64,000 nt of DNA from Streptomyces lincolnensis (GTDB lineage: Bacteria > Actinomycetota > Actinomycetes > Streptomycetales > Streptomycetaceae). The DNA is taken from assembly GCF_001685355.1 (NCBI RefSeq), contig NZ_CP016438.1, positions 2,852,001-2,916,000 of the forward strand, in the 5' to 3' direction. Position numbers and translations under genes: made by a program. Position 1 is the stretch's first letter. The number at the start of each line of letters is the position of its first letter. Below are positions 1 through 7,768 of the stretch, piece after piece. The notes beneath the pieces are model-generated. The model searched no databases. It saw nothing but the letters and a program-made list of their open reading frames with translations, and had not been told where the DNA came from.

Positions 1-171
1 GTCCTTGCCGATCCCGTCCTGGAAGGCCATGCCCTCCTCGACCGTGTCGAACGTACGCCCCTCGAAGAGGTCCGGCGTCCACACCTCGTGCCCGGCGGCG
101 CGCAGCCGGTCGGCCGCCGCACGCACCGCCGGCCTGAGGCCGAAGGTGGAATGGAAAAGCATGATGTTCAT
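1..171 (-). CDS. Dienelactone hydrolase family protein (N-terminal fragment)
   Basis: The 57 visible residues begin MNIMLFHSTFGLRPAV and continue with HEVWTPDLFEGRTFDTVEEG. This is the usual start of dienelactone hydrolase-like alpha/beta hydrolases: a first beta strand, an HSxxGLRP loop and a W-x-P-D-L-F-E-G segment. The gene runs off the left edge, so the catalytic Cys/Asp/His cannot be seen. The start is ATG at 171. It diverges from the mscS-like gene with 77 bp between the starts. The substrate cannot be inferred, since most such proteins in Streptomyces are uncharacterised esterases. Confidence 0.8.
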   Translation of the reverse strand, partial: MNIMLFHSTFGLRPAVRAAADRLRAAGHEVWTPDLFEGRTFDTVEEGMAFQDGIGKD

Positions 172-248
172 GGGGTTATCGTGCCGTACCCATCACGGGG
201 CGGAAGTCACATGTTCATGAGCACCCGGGGCCGGTTACGTTCGAGGGC

Positions 249-1403
249 ATGGAGAACGTACTCCGCCCACTGATCGTGATCGGCGGGGCGGTCCTGCTCA
301 CGCTGGTCATCGGCTGGGCGACCGACCTGCTGCTGCGCAAGGCCAACCAACGACACCACGAGACCCCGCTGTGGGGTCTGCTGCGCCGCGGCCGCATCCC
401 CTACCAGCTGGTCCTGTGCGCGGCCCTGCTCAGAGGGTCGTACGACCAGGCGCAGCTGCTGGACCGGCACGAGGAGACGGCCGGCCGGACGCTCACGCTC
501 GTGCTCATCGGGGCCGCCGCCTGGCTGGTGATCCGGATCGCCGCCGCGATAGTGGAGACGTCCTACAGCCGCTACGCGCGCGCCCACCGCGATCCGGCCC
601 GGGTCCGTCGGGTGCGCACCCAGGTGACGCTGATCATGCGGGTGGTCTCGGCGGTCGTCGGGGTGGTGGCGGTGGCCACCATGCTGCTGACGTTCCCGGC
701 GTTCCGCGCGGCCGGTGCCTCGCTGCTGGCCTCGGCCGGCATCCTCGGCATCGTCGCCGGTGTCGCCGCCCAGTCGACGCTCGCCAACATGTTCGCCGGG
801 CTCCAGATCGCCTTCGGCGACATGGTGCGCATCGGCGACACGGTCGTGGTGGACGGCGAGTGGGGCACCGTCGAGGAGATCACCCTGACGTTCCTGACGG
901 TCCGGACCTGGGACGAGCGCCGGATCACGATGCCCGTGTCGTACTTCACGTCCAAGCCGTTCGAGAACTGGTCGCGCGGCACGCCCCAGATGACCGGCAT
1001 CGTCTACTGGCACCTCGACCACGCGGCGCCCCTGGACGCGATGCGCGAGAAGCTGCGCGACATCCTGCGCGAGTGCCCGGCCTGGGACGGCCGCGCCTAC
1101 GGCCTGGACGTCACGGACACCACGCCGAACACCATGCAGGTCAGGGCCCTGGTGACCGCCAAGGACGCGGACGACATCTGGACGGTGCGGGTCACGGTCC
1201 GCGAGCGGATGATCCGCTGGCTGTCCGAGGAGCACCCCTACGCCCTGCCCCGCGTCAACACGGCGGACGCGGTTCTGCTCCGCGCCCGCTCGAACGGCGG
1301 GCCGTCCCGCGACGGTGGCGGGCCCGCCCGGGACGGCGATGGCCCGTCCCGCGACGGAACGGGCCCACGCCGTGCGTACGAGCCGCCGAGCACGGGCCGC
1401 TGA
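249..1403 (+). CDS. Small-conductance mechanosensitive channel (MscS) family protein
   Basis: A 384-residue membrane protein. Hydrophobic helices lie near residues 5-25, 80-103 and 125-150, followed by the Ala/Gly-rich pore helix (LLASAGILGIVAGVAAQSTL, about 159-178). The MscS beta domain follows, with GDMVRIGDTVVVDGEWGTVE and a conserved PVSYFTSKPFENWS segment. The family opens under membrane tension and releases solutes on hypo-osmotic shock. The C-terminal 40 residues are a charged tail of near-repeats (GPSRDGGGP, GPARDGDGP, GPSRDGTGP) that is not part of the channel fold. The start ATG at 249 has GAGGG just upstream. It stands alone, converging on the SDR gene. Confidence 0.9.
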   Translation: MENVLRPLIVIGGAVLLTLVIGWATDLLLRKANQRHHETPLWGLLRRGRIPYQLVLCAALLRGSYDQAQLLDRHEETAGRTLTLVLIGAAAWLVIRIAAAIVETSYSRYARAHRDPARVRRVRTQVTLIMRVVSAVVGVVAVATMLLTFPAFRAAGASLLASAGILGIVAGVAAQSTLANMFAGLQIAFGDMVRIGDTVVVDGEWGTVEEITLTFLTVRTWDERRITMPVSYFTSKPFENWSRGTPQMTGIVYWHLDHAAPLDAMREKLRDILRECPAWDGRAYGLDVTDTTPNTMQVRALVTAKDADDIWTVRVTVRERMIRWLSEEHPYALPRVNTADAVLLRARSNGGPSRDGGGPARDGDGPSRDGTGPRRAYEPPSTGR

Positions 1404-1433
1404 CGCTCCCGGCCCCCTTCGGGCCGCCGGCCT

Positions 1434-2174
1434 TCAACGCCCGCGCTCGGCACCCCCGTTGATCTGGATGATCTGAGAGGTGACATGCCCGGCGCCCGGG
1501 GACGCCAGCCAGTGCAGGGTCGCGGCGACGTCCCCGGGGGTGCCGGCGCGGCCGGTCGGGGTCTCCCGGACGAGCCGCTCGCGCCGCGCCTCCTCGATCG
1601 CCTCCCCGAAGAACCCGGTGTCCTCGACATAGCCGGGCGCGACGACGTTCACGGTGATCCCGCGCGGCCCGAGTTCCCGGGCCAGATCATGGGCGTACGG
1701 ATGCAGGCCGGCCTTGGCCGCGCCGTACGCCCCGCTCCCGGACCCCCGGTACGCGGCGATCGAGCTGACGAACAGCACCCGCCCGCCCGGCTCGGCCAGC
1801 CGGTCCTTCAGCGCCTCCGTCAGCAGCGCGGCGGTCAGCAGATTGATCCGGAAGTTGACGGTCCACTGATGTGCGACGGTGTCGAGCGGGTCGTCGCTCC
1901 CGGCCCCGGGCTCCAGATTCCCGGCGCCTCCCGCGCTGTTGACGAGCACGTCCACGGTGCCGAACTCCGTGGCCACGAAGTCGGCGGCCCCCTGCACGGC
2001 ACCGGGATCACTGAGATCGGCGGCGTACGTCAGCGCCCCCGGCACCCCGGCCCCCTCCAGCACGTCACCCCGCCGCCCGAGCAGCAGGACCCGGTCCCCT
2101 TCCTTCGCGAAGGCCTGCGCCGCGGCAAGCCCGATTCCCGTACCGCCGCCACTGATCACGATGTTGCGAGCCAT
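1434..2174 (-). CDS. SDR family NAD(P)-dependent oxidoreductase
   Basis: 246 residues with a classical short-chain dehydrogenase fold. The N-terminal cofactor motif is SGGGTGIGLAAAQ. The catalytic Ser lies in VLFVSSIAAY, and the Tyr and Lys in AYGAAKAGLH (YxxxK). An NSAGG motif (the NNAG equivalent) is near residue 92. The C-terminus has VTSQIIQINGG, typical of FabG-like members. The ATG at 2174 places the glycine motif at the expected distance; a longer reading frame adds 17 unconvincing residues. It follows the antiporter gene on the same strand with a 72-bp gap. The substrate is unknown; the closest general class is 3-oxoacyl-ACP reductase-like SDRs. Confidence 0.88.
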   Translation of the reverse strand: MARNIVISGGGTGIGLAAAQAFAKEGDRVLLLGRRGDVLEGAGVPGALTYAADLSDPGAVQGAADFVATEFGTVDVLVNSAGGAGNLEPGAGSDDPLDTVAHQWTVNFRINLLTAALLTEALKDRLAEPGGRVLFVSSIAAYRGSGSGAYGAAKAGLHPYAHDLARELGPRGITVNVVAPGYVEDTGFFGEAIEEARRERLVRETPTGRAGTPGDVAATLHWLASPGAGHVTSQIIQINGGAERGR

Positions 2175-2246
2175 GATCCCGACCCTACAAACCGTGGTCG
2201 GACCCGCCCCCCGCGTTTCACACACACGTCATGAAGGGGTGCGAAG

Positions 2247-3833
2247 TCATCGCAAACTACGCACATCGAGATGCCGGAGCACCCGGTCCACCACCTCCGG
2301 GTCGGCGCCCGGCTCGCTCCGCGCCGCGAGCACCTCGTGCCGTGCCGCGCTCAGCATCTCCCCCTGGATCCGCCGGATCCGCTTGAGCCGCCGCACCCGA
2401 TGTTCATGCCCCTCCCGGCGCTCGTCCTCACCCAGGTCGGGACTGATCCGCACGCCGATGTCGAAGGCCCGCCGCAGCATCTGCTCGGACAGCTCCTCCG
2501 GCAGGTCCTCGGCGGCCTCGATCTCCCTGAGCCTGCGCTTCGCCGCCTTGGCCGCCCGTACGGCGAGCGCCTTCTCCAGCTCCTTCTCGTGATCGGTGTC
2601 GGCCTGCACCCCGAGCCGCTTCACCAGCCACGGCAGGGTCAGCCCCTGGAGCACCAGCGTCGCCATGATCACGCCGAAGGCGATGAACACCAGCTCGTCC
2701 CGCTCCGGGAAGGCGGACCCGTCGTCCGTGGTGAGCGGAATCGCCAGCACCAGGGCCGCCGAGGCAACGCCCCGCATCCCCGACCACCACATGACGACGG
2801 TCTCCCGCCAGCCCATGGGGATGTCCTCGTCGTGGTCCCGTCTGGCGTGCATCCGCTTGGCGAGCCAGGTGGCCGGCAGCAGCCACAGCAGCCGCACCAG
2901 GACGACCACCCCCACCACGGCCGCCGCCCACCCGAGCATCTCGCCCCAGCGCCCGGACGCCGTACGGATCGCGTTGTGCAGCTCCAGGCCGACCAGCCCG
3001 AAGGCCACGCCCGTGACGAGCGTGTCGACGATGTCCCAGAAGGTGTGCCCGGCCAGCCGTGTCATCACGTCGTCGGGATCGGTGGCGTACTCGGCGAGGA
3101 ACAGCGCGGTGGTGAGCACGGCGAGCACGCCGGACCCGTGGAACTCCTCCGCGAGCACGTACGAGGCGTACGGCACCAGCAGGGTCAGCCCGATCTGGAG
3201 GGTCGCGTCGCCGAGCAGGTCCATCAGCTTGTTGGCGCCCCAGCCCAACGCGAGCCCCACGGACACCGCGACCACGGCGGACAGCACCAGGTCGAGACCG
3301 GCCTTCCACGGTGAGAAGGTCCCGCTCACGGCCGCCGCGATCGCCACGTGGTACAGCACGATCGCCGTGACGTCGTTGAAGAGGCCCTCGCCCTCCAGGA
3401 TGGACACCATCCGGCGCGGCAGCCCGAGTTGTCCGGCCACCGCCGTCGCGGCCACCGGGTCGGGCGGCGCGACCAGCGCGCCGAGCGCCACGGCGGCGGC
3501 GATCGGCAGCCCCGGCACGATCGCGTTGGCGACGACGGCCACGCACAGTGTGGTGACGAACACCAGCGCCACGGCCAGCAGGAAGATCGGCCGTCTGTTG
3601 GCCGTGAACTGCCGCCAGGACGTGCGCCGTACGGCCGCGTACAGCAAGGGCGGCAACAGCAGGGGGAGGATGAGATCCGGCGGGACGTTCACGTTCGGCA
3701 CGAAGTTGAGCAGTGCCAGCACGATCCCGAGCAGCGTCATCAGCACCGGCGCCGGGAGCCCGAGCCGGTCCCCCACGGGGACGCTCACCACGGCCCCGAG
3801 CAGCAGCAGGAACAACAGGGCCAACTGGTCCAC
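2247..3833 (-). CDS. Na+/H+ antiporter, CPA1 family
   Basis: 528 residues. About 12-13 hydrophobic helices fill the first 410 residues, and a charged, probably helical cytosolic tail of about 110 residues follows. The motif GLFNDVTAIVLY matches the essential Asn-Asp of NhaP/CPA1 exchangers, and ALVAPPDPVAATAV is the family's conserved DPV segment. Such proteins expel Na+ (or K+) in exchange for protons and regulate cytoplasmic pH. The start is ATG at 3833. The cytosolic tail is rich in Glu/Arg and probably regulates activity. No partner subunits are nearby. Confidence 0.9.
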   Translation of the reverse strand: MDQLALLFLLLLGAVVSVPVGDRLGLPAPVLMTLLGIVLALLNFVPNVNVPPDLILPLLLPPLLYAAVRRTSWRQFTANRRPIFLLAVALVFVTTLCVAVVANAIVPGLPIAAAVALGALVAPPDPVAATAVAGQLGLPRRMVSILEGEGLFNDVTAIVLYHVAIAAAVSGTFSPWKAGLDLVLSAVVAVSVGLALGWGANKLMDLLGDATLQIGLTLLVPYASYVLAEEFHGSGVLAVLTTALFLAEYATDPDDVMTRLAGHTFWDIVDTLVTGVAFGLVGLELHNAIRTASGRWGEMLGWAAAVVGVVVLVRLLWLLPATWLAKRMHARRDHDEDIPMGWRETVVMWWSGMRGVASAALVLAIPLTTDDGSAFPERDELVFIAFGVIMATLVLQGLTLPWLVKRLGVQADTDHEKELEKALAVRAAKAAKRRLREIEAAEDLPEELSEQMLRRAFDIGVRISPDLGEDERREGHEHRVRRLKRIRRIQGEMLSAARHEVLAARSEPGADPEVVDRVLRHLDVRSLR

Positions 3834-3924
3834 GGTCAGCGCTCCGACAGGCTAGACGTCCACAGCACGGCTCCCAAGCCTGCCATGCCCGTCCCGAGCG
3901 GTGCCGCCACAGGGCCCGACGTCG

Positions 3925-4395
3925 CTACAGAGCCCGCCGCATCGCCCGGTGCGGCATCCCGGCGTCCAGGAACCGAGGTCCGTACGCCACGTACCCCAGC
4001 CGCTCGTAGAACCCCGACGCGTGCGTCTGCGCGTGCAGATCCACCGCCGTGAGCCCGCGCGCCCGTGCCGCGTCCTCCACGGCCCGCACGAGAGCCGCCC
4101 CGACACCGAGCCCGCGAGCCGCCTTCGTCACCGCGAGCCGCCCCAGCACCCCCACGGAAGGATCCCCGTCGACCTTCGCCGCCGCGGCCTCGCCGTGGAG
4201 CAGCCGTCCGGTCCCGAGCGGTGCCCCGTCCTCCCGGACGGCCAGCACATGCACGGCACCGGCGTCGTACGCGTCGTACTCGATGTCCTCGGGAACCCCC
4301 TGCTCGCCGACGAAGACCTCCTTGCGCACCGCGAAGCACGCCTCCCGGTCGGCGAGATCCTCGGCCACGCGCACGGTGTACGACGGCAGGCTCAC
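3925..4395 (-). CDS. GNAT family N-acetyltransferase
   Basis: 156 residues with the GNAT acetyl-CoA fold. The N-terminal [20 protein letters not shown] segment resembles ElaA-type GNATs, the central [20 protein letters not shown] contains the pyrophosphate-binding R/Q-x-x-G-x-G/A loop (RGLGVG), and the C-terminus has [15 protein letters not shown]. It uses acetyl-CoA to acetylate an amine whose identity is not evident. The GTG start at 4395 overlaps the TGA stop of the upstream rluD-like gene in a GTGA, so the two are translationally coupled. Confidence 0.88.
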   Translation of the reverse strand: MSLPSYTVRVAEDLADREACFAVRKEVFVGEQGVPEDIEYDAYDAGAVHVLAVREDGAPLGTGRLLHGEAAAAKVDGDPSVGVLGRLAVTKAARGLGVGAALVRAVEDAARARGLTAVDLHAQTHASGFYERLGYVAYGPRFLDAGMPHRAMRRAL

Positions 4396-5336
4396 GCGTA
4401 GGTCTCCTCGCGCACCCGGTCCAGCGCCAGCTGGAGGTCCTCCGGGTAGTCGCTCGCGTACTCCACCCACTGCCCGTCCCCGGGGTGCTCGAAGCCGAGC
4501 CGGACGGCGTGCAGCCACTGGCGGGTCAGGTGCAGCCGCTTGGCGAGCGTCGGGTCGGCGCCGTAGGTCAGGTCGCCGACGCAGGGGTGGCGGTGGGCGG
4601 CCATGTGGACGCGGATCTGGTGGGTCCGGCCGGTCTCCAGCTTCACGTCCAGGAGGGAGGCCGCGCGGAACGCCTCGATGAGGTCGTAGTGCGTGACGGA
4701 CGCCTTGCCCTCGGCCGTGACCGCCCACTTGTAGTCGTGCTGGGGGTGGCGGCCGATGGGCGCGTCGATGGTGCCGCTGGTCGGGTCGGGGTGGCCCTGG
4801 ACGAGCGTGTGGTACCGCTTGTCGACCGTGCGCTCCTTGAACTGGCGCTTGAGCGAGGTGTACGCGTACTCCGACTTGGCGACGACCATCAGGCCGGACG
4901 TGCCGACGTCGAGGCGGTGCACGATGCCCTGGCGCTCGGCGGCGCCGGACGTGGAGATCCGGTAGCCGGCCGCGGCCAGCCCTCCGATGACGGTCGGGCC
5001 GGTCCAGCCGGGCGACGGGTGCGCGGCCACCCCGACCGGCTTGGCGATCACGACCACGTCATCGTCGTCGTGCACGATCTCCATGCCCTCGACGGGCTCG
5101 GCGACCACCTGCACGGGCGCGGGCGCCTGCGGCATCTCGACCTCCAGCCAGGCGCCGCCGTGTACGCGCTCCGACTTGCCGACCACCGATCCGTCGACCG
5201 TGACCTTCCCCGTGGCGGCGAGTTCGGCCGCCTTCGTCCGGGAGAAGCCGAACATGCGGGAGATGGCGGCGTCGACACGCTCGCCCTCCAGGCCGTCGGG
5301 CACGGGCAGGGTACGAATCTCGGGAATGGTGCTCAC
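4392..5336 (-). CDS. RluA/RluD-family pseudouridine synthase
   Basis: 314 residues. An N-terminal S4 RNA-binding domain (about residues 15-80, [19 protein letters not shown]) is followed by the pseudouridine synthase domain. The catalytic Asp is in [15 protein letters not shown], and KRYHTLVQG and [11 protein letters not shown] are further family motifs. The likely substrate is 23S rRNA helix 69 (RluD type), but substrate cannot be fixed from sequence. The GTG at 5336 was chosen because homologues begin just before [19 protein letters not shown]; the open frame continues upstream with low-quality sequence. It is followed by lspA upstream (65 bp) and coupled to the GNAT gene downstream. Confidence 0.92.
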   Translation of the reverse strand: MSTIPEIRTLPVPDGLEGERVDAAISRMFGFSRTKAAELAATGKVTVDGSVVGKSERVHGGAWLEVEMPQAPAPVQVVAEPVEGMEIVHDDDDVVVIAKPVGVAAHPSPGWTGPTVIGGLAAAGYRISTSGAAERQGIVHRLDVGTSGLMVVAKSEYAYTSLKRQFKERTVDKRYHTLVQGHPDPTSGTIDAPIGRHPQHDYKWAVTAEGKASVTHYDLIEAFRAASLLDVKLETGRTHQIRVHMAAHRHPCVGDLTYGADPTLAKRLHLTRQWLHAVRLGFEHPGDGQWVEYASDYPEDLQLALDRVREETYA

Positions 5337-5401
5337 CCGTCGAGTATGCCGGACAGGTCCGACAGCCCCGACCGGCGCCTGTGGACAACCCCGCGCGGAC
5401 C

Positions 5402-6001
5402 TCAGTCCTTGTGGACGGTTCCGTCCGGGTCGAGCCCCTTGAACGACAGCAGCACGATCAGGATGCCGCCGCACACGATCGCCGAGTCGGCCAGGTTGAA
5501 CACCGCGAAGTGCTTGGGCGCGATGAAGTCGACGACCGCCCCCTCGAAGACGCCCGGCGAGCGGAAGATCCGGTCGGTGAGGTTGCCGAGCGCGCCACCG
5601 AGCAGCAGACCGAGCGCGATCGCCCAGGGCAGGCTGTACAGCTTGCGGGCCAGCCGGGCGATCACCACGATCACGGCCGCCGCGATCACCGTGAAGATCA
5701 CGGTGAAGGCCTCACCGAAGCCGAAGGCCGCGCCCGCGTTGCGGATGGCCTCGAACTTCAGCCAGTCCCCGATGATCTCGATGGGCTCGTGGTGCTCCAG
5801 CTTGGCGACCACGATCATCTTGCTGATCAGGTCGAGGGCGTAGGCGAAGGCCGCGACCCCGAACAGGACGGCGATCCGCCGCTTGCCCCTGGGCCGCGCA
5901 CCGGCGCTCTCCTGCCCGTCCGTACGGGACGACTGCTCCGGCTCGGCCCCAGTCCCCTCCGGGGAATCCGGCGTACCGATGATGCGCTCCGCCTCTGTCA
6001 C
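5402..6001 (-). CDS. lspA: Lipoprotein signal peptidase (signal peptidase II)
   Basis: 199 residues: a charged N-terminal cytoplasmic extension of about 40 residues, then four transmembrane helices. The two catalytic aspartates lie in [12 protein letters not shown] and [10 protein letters not shown], and [10 protein letters not shown] is the conserved Asn-containing motif. The enzyme cleaves diacylglyceryl-modified prolipoproteins before the lipid-bearing Cys. The start is GTG at 6001, preceded by GAGGG. The N-terminal extension is longer than in E. coli LspA, as is usual in Streptomyces. It belongs to a minus-strand run with the ddbA-like gene upstream and rluD-like gene downstream. Confidence 0.95.
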   Translation of the reverse strand: MTEAERIIGTPDSPEGTGAEPEQSSRTDGQESAGARPRGKRRIAVLFGVAAFAYALDLISKMIVVAKLEHHEPIEIIGDWLKFEAIRNAGAAFGFGEAFTVIFTVIAAAVIVVIARLARKLYSLPWAIALGLLLGGALGNLTDRIFRSPGVFEGAVVDFIAPKHFAVFNLADSAIVCGGILIVLLSFKGLDPDGTVHKD

Positions 6002-6071
6002 GTGAGTCCCTCAACCTAGGTACCTGACTGAGGACGAGAGTACGGCACGCCCCCCGGCACCCAGGGACTGG

Positions 6072-7163
6072 TCAGTACCGGCGTTCCTGCTTCTGCTTGC
6101 ACTCCACGCACAGGGTGGCCCGCGGGAATGCCTGCATGCGTGCCTTGCCGATGGGGTTGCCGCAGTTCTCGCACAGTCCGTACGTTCCCGCGTCCAGCCG
6201 TTCCAGGGCGCGCCCGCTCTGGAGGAGCATCTCGCGCGCGTTGGCCGCGAGGGCCATCTCGTGCTCACGCGTGATGTTCTTCGTGCCGGTGTCCGCCTGG
6301 TCGTCGCCGGCGCCGTCCCCGGAGTCCCGCATCAGGCCCACCAGGGACTTCTCGGACGTGCTGATCTCGTCCCGCAGCCGTGTCACCTCGGACTGGAGTT
6401 CGGCGCGCGCCTCCTCGACCTCCTCCGGGGTCCAGGGGTCCTCACCGGGGCGTACCGCGAGCTCGCCGGGCTCCGCCGCGGCGAGTCGCGCCTTGGGTAC
6501 GGCGGTCTTGGCCGCCGTGGCCGTGCCAGGGGTCTTCTTCGCAACCACCGTCGTGGCTCCCGTCTGCTTCGCGGCCTCGGCCGCGCCCGCCTGCTTGGAG
6601 GTGCTGCTCTTCTTCTTGCCCGCGGTCGCCCCGGCCGCAGTCGTCCCGACCGCGCTCTTCCGAGCCCCGCTCTTCGCGGAAGCACTCGTCGAAGCGGAGG
6701 CCTTCTTCCCGACGGTCTTCTTCCCCGCGGTCTTCTTCCCGACCTTCTCGGGGGCCTTCTCGCCGACCTTCTTCCCGACGGCTTCCTTATCCACGGGCTT
6801 GTTCGCGGCAGCCGTCCCGGTGACCGCCTCCACCGCCGCCGCCTTCTTCCCGTCGGACTTCATCCCCACGGACTTCTTCGCGGCGGACTTCTTCGCCGCC
6901 GTCTTCCTGCCCGGGGTCTTCTGGTCGGCCGCCTTCTTGCCGACCCGCTTCGCGCCGGCAGGCTCCGCGCCCGCCGCCGGTCTCCGCGGGACCTCCCCCT
7001 CGCCGGCCACCCCCGCCGCCACCGTCTTCACGGCGTTGGCCGCGCGCTTGGCCGCACCCCCCTGCGCGCTCTTCTTGCCGCTCACGTCCTTGGCCGCATC
7101 GCCGGAGGCGCTCGTGGACCTGCCGGACGCCGACTGCTGTACGGCGATCTTCTTCGCCACCAT
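6072..7163 (-). CDS. ddbA: Histone H1-like / DksA-type zinc-finger DNA-binding protein (DdbA-like)
   Basis: 363 residues in two parts. The first ~250 are lysine/alanine-rich, with many repeats of KKA, GKKT and AKKS type, resembling eukaryotic histone H1 tails. The last ~110 form a TraR/DksA domain: a helical hairpin (WTPEEVEEARAELQSEVTRL) and a C4 zinc finger with CENC and CVEC. From memory, an S. coelicolor protein of this architecture was described as the bifunctional nucleoid-associated protein DdbA. It is expected to bind DNA through the basic tail and possibly RNA polymerase through the DksA-like part. The ATG at 7163 has AAGGGG upstream; a longer frame adds 26 unlikely residues. It diverges from ileS. 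Confidence 0.85.
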   Translation of the reverse strand: MVAKKIAVQQSASGRSTSASGDAAKDVSGKKSAQGGAAKRAANAVKTVAAGVAGEGEVPRRPAAGAEPAGAKRVGKKAADQKTPGRKTAAKKSAAKKSVGMKSDGKKAAAVEAVTGTAAANKPVDKEAVGKKVGEKAPEKVGKKTAGKKTVGKKASASTSASAKSGARKSAVGTTAAGATAGKKKSSTSKQAGAAEAAKQTGATTVVAKKTPGTATAAKTAVPKARLAAAEPGELAVRPGEDPWTPEEVEEARAELQSEVTRLRDEISTSEKSLVGLMRDSGDGAGDDQADTGTKNITREHEMALAANAREMLLQSGRALERLDAGTYGLCENCGNPIGKARMQAFPRATLCVECKQKQERRY

Positions 7164-7461
7164 GGCCGCGGCCCCTTCACATATTGTGATCTTGCACGCG
7201 CATCGTGCTGGGACGATAAATCGACTTGAGTCCGGCGGCAACGGGGCACACCACCCGATTCGCCCGCCTCGCGCATGCCACGTGCCGAGCCTGCATGCGT
7301 TGTGCCCAGCTCCCCGCCCGGTAATCCGCCGGACCGTCCGTCCCGGAATCCGAACACCCGTACCACTCCATTCGGGTCACACCCGGGCCCCACGGCGCCC
7401 CTCGCCCCGGCCGCCGGAAAACCGGTCGGCCGCTGTCCGCCCGGCGCCGTACACTGGGCGC
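7164..7461. other. Divergent intergenic region, ddbA-like gene / ileS leader
   Basis: No gene is seen here. It must hold the promoters of the minus-strand ddbA-like gene and of the ileS leader. TACACT at 7450-7455 is a good -10 hexamer for the plus strand, putting the ileS transcript start near 7462; no strong -35 is visible. A small AT-rich imperfect palindrome (CACATATTGTG, about 7183-7193) sits just upstream of the ddbA-like Shine-Dalgarno. Confidence 0.5.
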
Positions 7462-7768
7462 AGCGAGAAGCATGGATGGGGACGAGTAGCGGCGTACGCA
7501 GCCCAGAGCGACCCGGGGACGGTGGAAGCCCGGGGGCGAGCGCGACGCGAAGATCACCCCGGAGCCGCCGGAAGAAAGCCGCAGCACACCAGCAGCGGCG
7601 AGTAGACCCGGCATCGCGATCCCAATGAGGGGGCTCATCGGTGTGTACGGCGCACCGGGGAGCCAAGGAGGGTGGTACCGCGGGAGCGCGCCGAAACCGG
7701 CGTACGGAAAGACACGGCTCTCGTCCCTCCGGACGGAAGGCAGCAAGTCCGCCGGAGGAAGCTCGCAG
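7462..7768 (+). promoter_or_regulatory. T-box riboswitch (tRNA-Ile sensing) of ileS
   Basis: The leader carries the near-invariant T-box core AGGGTGGTACCGCG at 7669-7682. The UGGU in it would pair with the ACCA end of uncharged tRNA, which fits the A discriminator of tRNA-Ile. The proximal part contains the GACGAGTAGC element (7482-7491) typical of stem I of actinobacterial ileS leaders. An ATC at 7553-7555 (within AAGATCACCCC) is the candidate specifier codon. There is no intrinsic terminator before the gene; the SD-sequestering hairpin below indicates translational control, as established for actinobacterial ileS T-boxes. Confidence 0.9.
7726..7758 (+). promoter_or_regulatory. Shine-Dalgarno sequester hairpin of the ileS T-box
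   Basis: CCTCCGG at 7726-7732 is exactly complementary to CCGGAGG at 7752-7758, which contains the ileS ribosome-binding site (GGAGG, 7754-7758, 10 nt before ATG 7769). The pairing would hide the SD when tRNA-Ile is charged. Uncharged tRNA bound to the T-box core about 45 nt upstream would favour the alternative fold that frees it. Confidence 0.75.

Noticed and set aside
6600..7000. Repeat array resembling a CRISPR or minisatellite
   Set aside because: It is coding sequence for Lys/Ala-rich repeats in the ddbA-like gene, without regular spacers.
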